NCBI RefSeq assembly: GCF_004114795.1
Contig: NZ_CP035311.1
Span: forward strand, 1,860,001 to 1,924,000
Source of the DNA: Janthinobacterium sp. 17J80-10
Lineage (GTDB): Bacteria > Pseudomonadota > Gammaproteobacteria > Burkholderiales > Burkholderiaceae_D
Direction of reading: 5' to 3'
DNA: 64,000 nucleotides
Positions within the stretch are counted from its first letter, which is position 1. Each line of letters begins with the position of its first letter. Both the position numbers and the translations under genes were made by a program. This document shows positions 13,918 to 22,441 of this stretch, one piece after another. The notes under the pieces are model-generated. The model was not told the DNA's origin. It did not search any database and saw nothing but the letters and a program-made list of their open reading frames with translations.

Positions 13918-15069
13918 ATGCAGACTTTTGAATTTCAATCGCCGCGCTCCAGCCTCGTTGGGCCGGGCAGTTCGGCTCGGGTCGGCGAGTTGGCGGCCGG
14001 GCTCGGCTGCCGCTCAGTGTTGCTGGTCACGGACAAGGGCGTCGAGCAAGCGGGTTTGCTGGGGCCGGCATTACAGGGGCTGGACGCCAGCGGCATTGCG
14101 GTCACTATTTATACCGACGTGCAGGCCGACCCGCCGGAGGCGGTGATTGCTGCTGCCACTGCCGCAGCAAGGCGTGCGGATGCGGATGGCATTATCGGCC
14201 TGGGTGGCGGCAGTTCGATGGATGTGGCAAAACTGGTGGCATTGCTGGCGGTTGGCAAGGAGAGCTTGGCAAGTGTCTATGGGGTGGGGCAGGCCAAGGG
14301 GCCGCGCCTGCCGCTGATCTTGCTGCCCACTACTGCTGGTACCGGGTCGGAGGTGACGCCGATTTCTATCGTCACCACGGGGGAAGGCGAAAAGAAAGGC
14401 GTCGTAACGCCAGTAATCGTGCCTGATTGGGCTGTCCTGGATGCTGATCTCACGCTGGGCCTGCCGCCATTGGTCACTGCTGCAACGGGCGTTGACGCGA
14501 TAGTGCATGCGATCGAGGCGTACACAAGCAAGCGTTTGAAAAACCCCGTTTCCGATTGCCTTGCGCGCGAAGCGTTGCGCTTATTGTGTGGCAATATTCA
14601 TGAGGCCTGTCGCAATGGCAGCAATCGCGAAGCCCGCCACAACATGCTGCTGGGGGCCATGCTCGCGGGTATGGCATTTGCCAATGCGCCGGTTGCAGGG
14701 GTGCATGCATTGGCCTATCCAGTCGGCGCCCGCTTTCATGTGCCGCATGGATTGTCGAATTCGCTGGTGTTGCCGGCCGTATTGCAATTTAACGCCAGGC
14801 AAGCTCAAGGGCTGTATGCCGAACTGGCCGACATTGTCGTGCCAGGCGCCTTTGGTAGCGCCCGGGAAAAATGTCAGGCACTGGTCGACAAACTTGCCCA
14901 ATTGCCAGCTGAACTTGGTTTGCAAACACGCCTGTCACAAGTTGGCATCCAGCAATCCGATCTCCAGCAATTGGCGGTAGATGCCATGAAACAAACCCGA
15001 CTTCTTGTTAACAACCCGCGCGAGATCGGTTACGACGACGCGCTTGCCATTTACGAGGTAGTACTGTGA
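13918..15069 (+). CDS. iron-containing (group III) alcohol dehydrogenase
   Basis: 383 residues. NAD(P)-binding region GLGGGSSMDVAKLVA, the PTTAGTGSEVT motif, and metal ligands in the DAIVHAIEAYTS, AGVHALAYPVG and FHVPHGLSN segments mark the Fe-ADH family (AdhB/FucO/maleylacetate reductase type). It would interconvert an alcohol and an aldehyde or ketone in the cytoplasm. A GAGGAG site precedes the ATG. Its stop overlaps the GTG of the thioesterase gene (GTGA). It is the first gene of the molybdenum hydroxylase operon and, at 26.8 kb distance, shares a promoter element with the binding-protein gene. Confidence 0.92.
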   Translation: MQTFEFQSPRSSLVGPGSSARVGELAAGLGCRSVLLVTDKGVEQAGLLGPALQGLDASGIAVTIYTDVQADPPEAVIAAATAAARRADADGIIGLGGGSSMDVAKLVALLAVGKESLASVYGVGQAKGPRLPLILLPTTAGTGSEVTPISIVTTGEGEKKGVVTPVIVPDWAVLDADLTLGLPPLVTAATGVDAIVHAIEAYTSKRLKNPVSDCLAREALRLLCGNIHEACRNGSNREARHNMLLGAMLAGMAFANAPVAGVHALAYPVGARFHVPHGLSNSLVLPAVLQFNARQAQGLYAELADIVVPGAFGSAREKCQALVDKLAQLPAELGLQTRLSQVGIQQSDLQQLAVDAMKQTRLLVNNPREIGYDDALAIYEVVL

Positions 15070-15518
15070 GCGAAAAAAAATCCCCGGAATCCCGTGCAGC
15101 ATTTGCCCATTTCCACCAGATCACGACGCGCTGGATGGATAACGATGCCTACGGTCATGTCAATAACGTCGTCTATTACTCGTACTTTGACACCGCGGTC
15201 AATGAATACCTGATTGGCCAGGGAGCGCTCGATATCACCAAGTCCGAGGTGATCGGACTCGTAGTCGAAACCCAGTGCCGCTATTTCAGCTCGATCGCAT
15301 TTCCCGACACGATTCATGTCGGCGTGCGGGTCGCCCACCTGGGTAACAGCAGCGTGCGCTATGAACTCGGAATTTTCCGCAATGACGACGACGTTGCCGC
15401 AGCTCAGGGGCATTTTGTCCACGTCTATGTCGACCGCGCCTCCAACCGTCCGACGGCCCTGCCGCAGCCGCTGCGCAGCGCGCTGGAACCCTTGCGCGTG
15501 CAGGCGGGCACGGCCTAG
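15066..15518 (+). CDS. 4HBT-family acyl-CoA thioesterase, copy 2
   Basis: 150 residues, a single hotdog domain with the DNDAYGHVNN active-site motif. The GTG start overlaps the alcohol dehydrogenase stop, and GAGGT seven bases upstream is a good ribosome site. It would hydrolyse a CoA thioester made in the pathway; 4-hydroxybenzoyl-CoA-like substrates are typical, but none can be assigned. The protein is nearly identical to copy 1 at 2.4 kb, with scattered synonymous changes, so the duplication is not brand new. Confidence 0.92.
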   Translation: MSEKKSPESRAAFAHFHQITTRWMDNDAYGHVNNVVYYSYFDTAVNEYLIGQGALDITKSEVIGLVVETQCRYFSSIAFPDTIHVGVRVAHLGNSSVRYELGIFRNDDDVAAAQGHFVHVYVDRASNRPTALPQPLRSALEPLRVQAGTA

Positions 15519-15572
15519 ACGTGCATTTACGCGATTTCATCGCGGTAGCTGAAACTGATTGGGACAAGAATC

Positions 15573-17081
15573 ATGGAAATGAAAGACGAAATTCGCCTGG
15601 AGGCGAGGCGCGAAGTGGTCTGGGCGGCCTTGAACGATCCAGAGGTGCTGAAAACCTGCATTCCCGGATGTGAATCGCTGGAAAAGCTTTCGGATACCGA
15701 GCTGGTGTCGCTGGTTGTGGTCAAGGTTGGCCCGATCAAGGCGAAGTTTTCCGGCAAGGTGACGTTGGCTGATGTCGCGGCGCCGGAAAGCTATCGCCTG
15801 ATCGGCGAGGGGCAGGGCGGCGTGGCCGGTTTCGCCAAGGCGGAAATCACGGTGCAACTCGAATCCGAGGGGCCGTCGACCCTGCTGCGCTATGGTGTGG
15901 CGGCGAATATCGGCGGCAAGATCGCCCAGCTCGGTTCACGCATGATCGACTCCACCGCCCGTAAAATGGCCGACCAGTTCTTCGCCAGCTTTAACGAAGC
16001 CATCCTGAGCCGCACCGGTACAGTCCCTGCTGCAGTTGCAGCACCGGCCACGGTTCTGGCGCCTGCTGCGGCGCCGGCGACACCTTCGCCCCCTCCGGCA
16101 GCCGCCGCGCCGGCTGCCGGCCTGTCCGTGACCGTGCCGGCGCCTGCTGCCTCCGTCACCGGCGGCGCGCTGTCGAGTTCCGATGACATTCTGGTGGACC
16201 TGATCGATGTGCAGGAAGAGGATGCGCTGCAGGACGTGGCGCCGGCAGCATCCGCTGGCTGGCTGTCGCGATTGCTGGGTGGCGCCAAGCCCGCGCAAGC
16301 TGCGAACAAGGCGCCGGCACGCGCGGGCGTGCGCCACAAGGCAGCCATCGTCACCCTGAACCGCCCCAAACAGCGCAATGCCGTGTCCTTGCAGATGTGG
16401 CGCGACCTTGGCCGCATTTTCACCGAACTCGGCCGCGATCCGCAGGTGCGCGCCATCATCCTCACCGGCACCGGCGGCAATTTCAGCGCAGGCGCGGATA
16501 TCGCCGAATTCGGCCAGGTGCGCGCCACGGTCGAACAGGGCTTGGAATATGAAGTGGCGGTGGATGACTGTTGCGACGCCATAGCCGCCACCCCCAAGCC
16601 GACCATTGCAGTCGTCAATGGCTTTTGCATGGGCGGCGCCTGCCACCTGGCGATGTCCTGCGACTTCCGGGTTGCCGCCAGTGCCGCGCAGTTTGGCATT
16701 CCGGCGGCGCGCCTGTCGATCGTCTATGGCGTGCGTGGCACCCAGCGCCTGCTGGCGCTGGTCGGCATCGCCAATGCCAAGCGCATCCTCTACTCGGCGC
16801 GCAAGTTCGGCGCCGAGGAAGGGCACAGCATCGGCTTCGTCGATCGCGTGGCGGCAGATCCGATGCGCGCAGCCAAGTCGTTTGCCGCCGTCATGGCCGA
16901 CAATGCGCCGCTGACCATCTCCGGCACCAAGGTCATGCTGAACGGCCTGGCGATGGGCATGGGGGCGCTCGACGATGCGACCGTGCGCCACGTGGTGGAG
17001 CGCGCGGTCGCCAGCGACGACTACCGTGATGCGCGCCAGGATTTTGTCAAAAAACGCCAGCCGGTATTCCTCGGGAAGTAA
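15573..17081 (+). CDS. CoxG-crotonase fusion protein
   Basis: 502 residues. Residues 1 to about 148 are a CoxG (SRPBCC, START-like) domain beginning with EIRLEARREVVWAALNDPEVL. An Ala/Pro-rich linker (about 149-250) follows. Residues about 253-502 are an enoyl-CoA hydratase/isomerase domain with VTLNRPKQRNA, oxyanion-hole segments FSAGADI and GFCMGGACH, and GTQRLLAL. Both catalytic glutamates of classical hydratases are replaced (His358 and an Ala in IPAARLS), so hydration is unlikely. CoxG helps Mo hydroxylases associate with the membrane. The medium subunit gene starts five bases downstream. No frameshift is visible at the junction. Confidence 0.9.
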   Translation: MEMKDEIRLEARREVVWAALNDPEVLKTCIPGCESLEKLSDTELVSLVVVKVGPIKAKFSGKVTLADVAAPESYRLIGEGQGGVAGFAKAEITVQLESEGPSTLLRYGVAANIGGKIAQLGSRMIDSTARKMADQFFASFNEAILSRTGTVPAAVAAPATVLAPAAAPATPSPPPAAAAPAAGLSVTVPAPAASVTGGALSSSDDILVDLIDVQEEDALQDVAPAASAGWLSRLLGGAKPAQAANKAPARAGVRHKAAIVTLNRPKQRNAVSLQMWRDLGRIFTELGRDPQVRAIILTGTGGNFSAGADIAEFGQVRATVEQGLEYEVAVDDCCDAIAATPKPTIAVVNGFCMGGACHLAMSCDFRVAASAAQFGIPAARLSIVYGVRGTQRLLALVGIANAKRILYSARKFGAEEGHSIGFVDRVAADPMRAAKSFAAVMADNAPLTISGTKVMLNGLAMGMGALDDATVRHVVERAVASDDYRDARQDFVKKRQPVFLGK

Positions 17082-17086
17082 ACAGC

Positions 17087-17971
17087 ATGAAACCCCCCAA
17101 GTTCGATTACGTGCGCCCGCAAACGCTGGACGAGGCATTGGCGGCGCTGGCTGCGGCCGAGGGCGAAGGCAAGATCATCGCAGGCGGCCAGAGCCTGATG
17201 CCGATGCTGAACTTCCGTTTGTTGAGCCCGGCGGTGCTGATCGATATCAACCGCATCGCCGAACTGAACTTTCTGGAGGAACAGCCGGATGGCGGTCTGC
17301 GCATCGGCGCGTTGACACGCCACCACACGCTGGAAACCTCGCCGGTGGTCGAGCGGCTGTTTCCGGTATTGCATGACGCCATGCAGTTCGTCGCCCACCT
17401 CGCGATCCGCAACCGCGGCACCATCGGCGGCAGCATCACGCATGCCGATCCGGCCGCCGAACTGCCGATGATGATGGTGCTGCTGGATGCGGAAATCATT
17501 CTTGCATCGCCCAGAGGCAGGCGCACCGTGCCCGCCGAGGAATTCTTCGTGGCCTCGCTGACGTCAGCGGTCGAAGAAGACGAGATCGTCATCGAGATCC
17601 GCTTGCCGGCGCTGCCGTCGGAATCCGGTTGGGCCTTCGAGGAGGTGGCGCGCCGATCCGGCGACTTCGCCCTGGCTGCAATCGGCGTGGTCATGAAAGT
17701 CGAAGACGGCATCGTCACCGAGTCGCGGGTCGGCGTGATGGGGGTTGCCGATACGCCGATGCGCGTGTACGACGCCGAAACCATCCTGTTCAACCAGGCT
17801 TGCGATGAACAAACCCTGGATGACGTGGTCAAGGCGGTGCGCGAGGCGGTTGCGCCCGCCACCGACCTGCATGCATCGTCCGATTACCGGCGCCACCTCG
17901 TGGGCGTGCTGGCCCGGCGCGCCGTTGCCACGGCATGGCGCCGCGCTCTTGGAGAGAAATATGATCAATAA
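17087..17971 (+). CDS. molybdenum hydroxylase, FAD-binding medium subunit (CoxM-like)
   Basis: 294 residues with the two FAD motifs of the xanthine-oxidase-family medium subunit, AGGQSLMPMLNFRL (about residue 32) and NRGTIGGSITHADPAAELP (about residue 108), and a CO_deh_flav C-terminal domain. It passes electrons from the [2Fe-2S] subunit to the final acceptor. There is no 4Fe-4S insertion as in 4-hydroxybenzoyl-CoA reductase. It overlaps the small subunit start by 11 bases. Gene order M-S-L matches form I CO dehydrogenase operons, although the large subunit motif does not. Confidence 0.93.
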   Translation: MKPPKFDYVRPQTLDEALAALAAAEGEGKIIAGGQSLMPMLNFRLLSPAVLIDINRIAELNFLEEQPDGGLRIGALTRHHTLETSPVVERLFPVLHDAMQFVAHLAIRNRGTIGGSITHADPAAELPMMMVLLDAEIILASPRGRRTVPAEEFFVASLTSAVEEDEIVIEIRLPALPSESGWAFEEVARRSGDFALAAIGVVMKVEDGIVTESRVGVMGVADTPMRVYDAETILFNQACDEQTLDDVVKAVREAVAPATDLHASSDYRRHLVGVLARRAVATAWRRALGEKYDQ

Positions 17972-18446
17972 CCAGCAAATATCCGTCGTCATCAATGGCA
18001 TCAAGTATGAACGTGCAGTGGAGCCGCGCCTGCTGCTGGCCGATTTTCTGCGCAACACGCTCGGCCTGACCGGCACCCACGTGGGCTGCGAGCACGGCAT
18101 CTGCGGCGCTTGCACCATCATGGTCGATGGCGACAGCATGCGTTCCTGCCTGATGCTGGCGGTGCAGGCCGACGGCTGCAATATCCAGACCGTCGAGGGA
18201 CTCGGCAGCGTGGATAAACTCAACCCGTTGCAGGAAGCCTTCCACGAATGCCACGCCCTGCAGTGCGGCTTTTGCACGCCCGGCATGCTGATGACCTGCA
18301 CCGACATGCTGCAAAAATATCCGCTGGAATCCGACGCGGAAATCCGCGAAGGCTTGTCCGGCAACCTGTGCCGGTGTACCGGCTACAAGCACATCGTCGA
18401 TGCGGTGCGCCTGGTCAAACAACGCAGCAAGGAGACCGCGGAATGA
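17961..18446 (+). CDS. molybdenum hydroxylase, [2Fe-2S] small subunit (CoxS-like)
   Basis: 161 residues. The N-terminal plant-ferredoxin-type cluster uses C43, C48, C51 and C63 (CEHGICGAC...C). The second, four-helix-bundle cluster uses C102, C105, C137 and C139 (CGFC...CRC). It carries electrons from the Mo site in the large subunit to FAD in the medium subunit. The ATG lies inside the end of the medium subunit gene, and the stop overlaps the next start (ATGA), indicating coupled translation. Confidence 0.95.
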   Translation: MINNQQISVVINGIKYERAVEPRLLLADFLRNTLGLTGTHVGCEHGICGACTIMVDGDSMRSCLMLAVQADGCNIQTVEGLGSVDKLNPLQEAFHECHALQCGFCTPGMLMTCTDMLQKYPLESDAEIREGLSGNLCRCTGYKHIVDAVRLVKQRSKETAE

Positions 18447-19204
18447 AAATGCACGTATTGTCGGGCGGACGCCTGCGCATGAAAAAAAGCGTCTATTTAC
18501 CGGAAGCCGACCGCGCCGAACTGGTCGAGCTGCCGGTGTCCTGCTACCTGCTGCGCCACCCGCAGGGCAATGTCCTTTTCGATACCGGCTGTCATCCTTC
18601 CACGGCGCATGACGCCGAAGGACGCTGGGGGGCGATGGCGCGCGCCATGGCGCCAATTTCCGGACCGCAGGACAACGTCGTCGACCAGCTCGCGACCATT
18701 GGCTTTACGCCGGACGATATCGACGTCGTGGTCAATTCGCACTTCCATTCCGATCACTGCGGCTGCAATGCGTTTTTCAAGAAGGCCACGGTGATCTGCC
18801 ATGCCCGCGAGCTGGAAGCGGCGCGCCGCGACGACGCGGAAAAATTCGGCTTCCTGGCGGTCGACTGGAAGCAGCCAATGCCGATGGAAACCATCGATGG
18901 CGAGCGCGACCTGTTCAACGACGGCCGCGTGGTGCTGGTGCCGGTGCCGGGCCACACAGCCGGCATGACTTCGGCCCTGGTGTCGCTCGACAAGGCCGGC
19001 GCCTTCCTGCTGGCCTCGGACGCGGTAGCCATGCGCGACAACCTGGAGCGCGACATCAATCCGCGCAATACCTGGGATGCCGAGCAGTCGAGCAAGTCGA
19101 TGGCGGAAATCCGCCGCATCCAGGCCGGCGGCGCCACGGTGCTGTTCGGCCATGACGACGCGCAGTGGCAAACCCTGAAGAAGGGCGCGGCGTTTTACGA
19201 CTAG
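18443..19204 (+). CDS. metallo-beta-lactamase-fold hydrolase (AttM/AiiA lactonase-like)
   Basis: 253 residues with the zinc motif HFHSDH (H100, H102, D104, H105), a later metal-ligand His in PVPGHTAGM, an Asp in ASDAV and a C-terminal His in FGHDDAQW. The closest recognisable group is the N-acyl-homoserine-lactone lactonase type (AttM/AiiB), which also includes hydrolases of other lactones and cyclic amides. It is inserted between the S and L subunit genes and overlaps the S gene by ATGA. This suggests it opens a ring produced by the Mo hydroxylase; that role is inference. Confidence 0.88.
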   Translation: MKMHVLSGGRLRMKKSVYLPEADRAELVELPVSCYLLRHPQGNVLFDTGCHPSTAHDAEGRWGAMARAMAPISGPQDNVVDQLATIGFTPDDIDVVVNSHFHSDHCGCNAFFKKATVICHARELEAARRDDAEKFGFLAVDWKQPMPMETIDGERDLFNDGRVVLVPVPGHTAGMTSALVSLDKAGAFLLASDAVAMRDNLERDINPRNTWDAEQSSKSMAEIRRIQAGGATVLFGHDDAQWQTLKKGAAFYD

Positions 19205-19274
19205 GCTTGCCAGCGTGACGATACGGACCGCCCGGGCGGCAGCACCACAACGAACAATACAGAACATACGAGAC

Positions 19275-21647
19275 ATGGAAACCGCACGCAAGTCGAAACT
19301 GGTCGGCAAGCCGGTCAAGCGATCGGAAGATCCGCGCCTTTTGACCGGGCACGGCTGCTATACCGATGACAAGCAGGTGGCCAACCTGCTGCATATCGCC
19401 TTTCGCCGCAGCGACCAGTCGCATGCCCGCATCGTCGGCATCGATTACGCAGCCGCGCTGGAGTTGCCTGGAGTGGTCGCGATCTTTACCGCCGAGCACA
19501 TGGACAGCATGGTCAAGCCGATCTACGCCACCTCCAAGATGCCGGATTACCACCCCACCGCGATTTACCCGCTGGCGCGCGGCAAGGTGCGCTTTGTCGG
19601 CGAGCCGGTGGTGGCGGTAGTCGCCGAGAGCCGCTACATCGCCGAAGACGCAATGGATTACATCCGGATCGACTATGAGCTGCTGCCCAACGTGGTCGAT
19701 CCGGAAGCCGCAGCGGCGCCGGATGCGCCGTTGCTGCATGAGGAGGCCGGCACCAATATCCTGGTCAAGCGCGAATTCCGCCGCGGCGACATCGATGCAG
19801 TCATGGCGCAGGCGCCGGTCAAGGTCGGTGCGCGCTTCCGCTTCCACCGCAAGACGCCGCTGGCCATGGAAAATCGCACCTACCTGGCCGAATACGACCA
19901 GGGCCGGCGTTCGCTGCTGCTGCATTCCTCGACCGGTAGCCCCGGCATCGTACGCGACGCGCTGGTGGAGATTCTCGGCATACCCGGCAGCCGCCTGCGG
20001 GTGGTGGCGCCGGACGTCGGTGGCAGTTTCGGCGGCAAGGGCTCGCTGTATCCCGAAGAAATCCTGGTGTGCGCACTGGCGCGCCACCTCGGCCGCCCCG
20101 TCAAGTGGACCGGCGACCGCATGGAAGACCTGGCTGCGACCAGCCAGGCATTCGATGAAACCGTCTATGCCGAACTGGCGGTGGATGAGCAGGGGGCAAT
20201 CCTCGGCCTGCGCGCCGACGTCATCGGCGATGTCGGCGCCTATTCGATCTATCCCTGGACCGCGGGCCTGGAGCCGGTGCAGGTGATCAGCTTCATGCCG
20301 GGCCCCTACCGCGTGCCGGTCTATCACGGCAAGGTCCGCGGCGTGGCTACGTCGAAATCCCCGACCGGCCCGTATCGCGGCGTCGGTCGGCCGACTTCGA
20401 CCTTCGTCATGGAGCGCCTGGTGGACATGGCGGCGCACAAGCTCGGCATCGATACGAAAGAAATTCGTTTGCGCAACCTCGTCAAGCCGGAAGAGTTTCC
20501 GTACAAGACGGCGCCAGGCATTGTGTGGGACCGTTCCGGCTTCATCGAATGCCTGGAGAGCGGTTGCGAAGCGGTCGATTACGACATCTTGCGCCGGAAA
20601 CAGGAGGAAGCGCGGGCGGCAGGGCGCTGGGTTGGCATCGGCATTTCTTCATATGCCGAGTTGTCCGGCATCGGCTCGCGCATCTCGGCGTCGCCCGGCA
20701 TGCCGATCAACACCGGCACCGAGATCTGCAACCTGAAAATCGACCCCAGCGGCTCGATCACCGCTTCGTTCGGCATCGCCTCGCACGGCCAGGGGCTGGA
20801 AACCACGCTGGCGCAAGTCGTCGCCGACGAGCTTGGCGCGCGCTTCGAGGACATTACGGTAATCCATGGCGACACTGCGGCGGTATCGCACAGCACCGGC
20901 ACCTACGCCAGCCGCAGCGCGGTGCTGGCCGGCGGCGCCGGCACCCTGGCGGCGCGCGCGCTGCGCGAAAAGCTGGAGCGGATCGCCGCCCACCTGTTGG
21001 GCAGCCATGCCCCCCATATCAGCATCAGCGATGGCGTGGCGACCGCAGCCGACAACGGCAAGAGCATGACCATCGCCCAGATCGCTGATGCGGTGTATTC
21101 GCAAATGGGACGGGTGCCGAAGGACGTGATCGAAGTACTGGAAGAAACCAAATCCTATGACCCTGTGTGGGGGACAACCAGTTCTTCCACACATATCGCG
21201 ATGGTCGAGATCGATCCGGAAACCTACATGATCCACGTCACCGATTACCTGGTGGCAGAGGATTGCGGACGCATGATCAATCCGCTGATCGTCGATGGCC
21301 AGGCGCATGGCGCAGTGGCTCAGGGCATTGGCGCTGCGCTGTTCGAAGAGATTGTGTACGACGAGCGCGGCCAGATCCTGACGGCCAGCCTGGTCGATTA
21401 CGTCGCGCCCTCGGCGCCGGAAGTGCCGGCGACCCGCGTAGTGCACGTTGAGTCGGCCCTGCCGGCGACCATTGGCGGATTTCGCGGCATGGGCGAAGGC
21501 GGGACCATCGGCGCGCCGGCAGCGATCGCCAATGCCGTCTCGGATGCATTGACCCCGCTGGGCATCGAAATTTTTGAATTGCCGGTAACGCCGGAACGAC
21601 TTTTTCAATTAATCGAGAAACATAAACTTAACTCCAAGGAGATGTAA
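19275..21647 (+). CDS. molybdenum hydroxylase, Mo-cofactor large subunit (CoxL-like, not form I)
   Basis: 790 residues from ATG 19275; an in-frame GTG at 19215 would add 20 atypical residues. Family landmarks: KPVKRSEDPRLLTGHG at the start, VGGSFGGKGSLYPEE for cofactor binding, and GEGGTIGAP near the C-terminus with the catalytic Glu. The active-site loop reads PYRGVGR (from residue 366), whereas form I CO dehydrogenase has AYRCSFR and form II AYRGAGR, so this is not a true CO dehydrogenase. The substrate could be an aldehyde or an N-heterocycle. The stop directly abuts the SDR start (TAAATG). Confidence 0.93.
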   Translation: METARKSKLVGKPVKRSEDPRLLTGHGCYTDDKQVANLLHIAFRRSDQSHARIVGIDYAAALELPGVVAIFTAEHMDSMVKPIYATSKMPDYHPTAIYPLARGKVRFVGEPVVAVVAESRYIAEDAMDYIRIDYELLPNVVDPEAAAAPDAPLLHEEAGTNILVKREFRRGDIDAVMAQAPVKVGARFRFHRKTPLAMENRTYLAEYDQGRRSLLLHSSTGSPGIVRDALVEILGIPGSRLRVVAPDVGGSFGGKGSLYPEEILVCALARHLGRPVKWTGDRMEDLAATSQAFDETVYAELAVDEQGAILGLRADVIGDVGAYSIYPWTAGLEPVQVISFMPGPYRVPVYHGKVRGVATSKSPTGPYRGVGRPTSTFVMERLVDMAAHKLGIDTKEIRLRNLVKPEEFPYKTAPGIVWDRSGFIECLESGCEAVDYDILRRKQEEARAAGRWVGIGISSYAELSGIGSRISASPGMPINTGTEICNLKIDPSGSITASFGIASHGQGLETTLAQVVADELGARFEDITVIHGDTAAVSHSTGTYASRSAVLAGGAGTLAARALREKLERIAAHLLGSHAPHISISDGVATAADNGKSMTIAQIADAVYSQMGRVPKDVIEVLEETKSYDPVWGTTSSSTHIAMVEIDPETYMIHVTDYLVAEDCGRMINPLIVDGQAHGAVAQGIGAALFEEIVYDERGQILTASLVDYVAPSAPEVPATRVVHVESALPATIGGFRGMGEGGTIGAPAAIANAVSDALTPLGIEIFELPVTPERLFQLIEKHKLNSKEM

Positions 21648-22403
21648 ATGAACGCAAAACTGAATGGCAAGATTGCCCTGGTAACCGGCGCCGGTCGCGA
21701 TGTCGGACGTGAAATTTCCCTGGCGCTGGCGGCTGATGGCGCCGCCATCGCGGTCAACTACAACAGTTCGGCCGCCGAGGCCGAAGCAGTGGTGGCCGAG
21801 ATCAAGAAACTCGGCGGCAATGCCCGCGCCTACCGTGCCAACGTCGGCAAGTATGAGGAAGTCAAGGCCATGGTGGACGCCATCGTCAACGATTTCGGCC
21901 GCATCGATATCCTGGTTAATAACGCCGGGGTCGTCATCAACGAGCGCTTCGTCAATACCACGCCGGAACAATGGGCAAAGCAGATCGACGTCGACCTGTA
22001 TGGCACCATCCACACCTGCCACGCGGTCGCGCCGCACATGATCAAGCAGAACGGCGGCCGCATCATTACGCTGGCTGGCGATTCCTCGCGCATCGGCGAG
22101 AGCAACCTGGCGATTGCGGCGGCTGCGCGCGCCGGCGGCATCGCCCTGATGAAGTCGCTGGCGCGCGAACTCGGCCGCGCCAATGTTACTGCCAACGCCA
22201 TTTCGCTGGGACTGATCGAGACTGCCCACTCCGATGCGGGTTTCCTGGATGCCAACCGCGACAAGATCGTCAAGCAGTACCCGTTGCGCCGCATCGGCAA
22301 GCCGGCTGACATTGCGCCGACCGTGGCCTTCCTGGCGTCCGACGGCGCTTCCTGGATCACCGGCCAGGTGTTGAGCGTCAACGGCGGCTTCTGCATGGTC
22401 TGA
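21648..22403 (+). CDS. SDR-family protein lacking the catalytic Tyr and Lys
   Basis: 251 residues with a Rossmann fold: TGAGRDVG for the dinucleotide, NNAGV, the Ser region AGDSS and the C-terminal GQVLSVNGGF. Where the active SDR has YxxxK the sequence reads AIAAAARAGG, so the Lys is Arg and no Tyr is present in this segment. It is either a binding or non-redox protein, or uses other residues. An AAGGAG site lies at the end of the large subunit gene, and translation is probably coupled. By overall sequence it resembles FabG-like reductases. Confidence 0.9.
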   Translation: MNAKLNGKIALVTGAGRDVGREISLALAADGAAIAVNYNSSAAEAEAVVAEIKKLGGNARAYRANVGKYEEVKAMVDAIVNDFGRIDILVNNAGVVINERFVNTTPEQWAKQIDVDLYGTIHTCHAVAPHMIKQNGGRIITLAGDSSRIGESNLAIAAAARAGGIALMKSLARELGRANVTANAISLGLIETAHSDAGFLDANRDKIVKQYPLRRIGKPADIAPTVAFLASDGASWITGQVLSVNGGFCMV

Positions 22404-22441
22404 TCCGCCCCCAAGGCAGAAGAGTACGAGGAGACAACATC

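Noticed and set aside
19275-21647. Assignment of the Mo hydroxylase as a carbon monoxide dehydrogenase
   Set aside because: The active-site loop is PYRGVGR, without the Cys of form I (AYRCSFR), and the operon contains CoA-ligase and dehydrogenase genes that do not fit CO oxidation.
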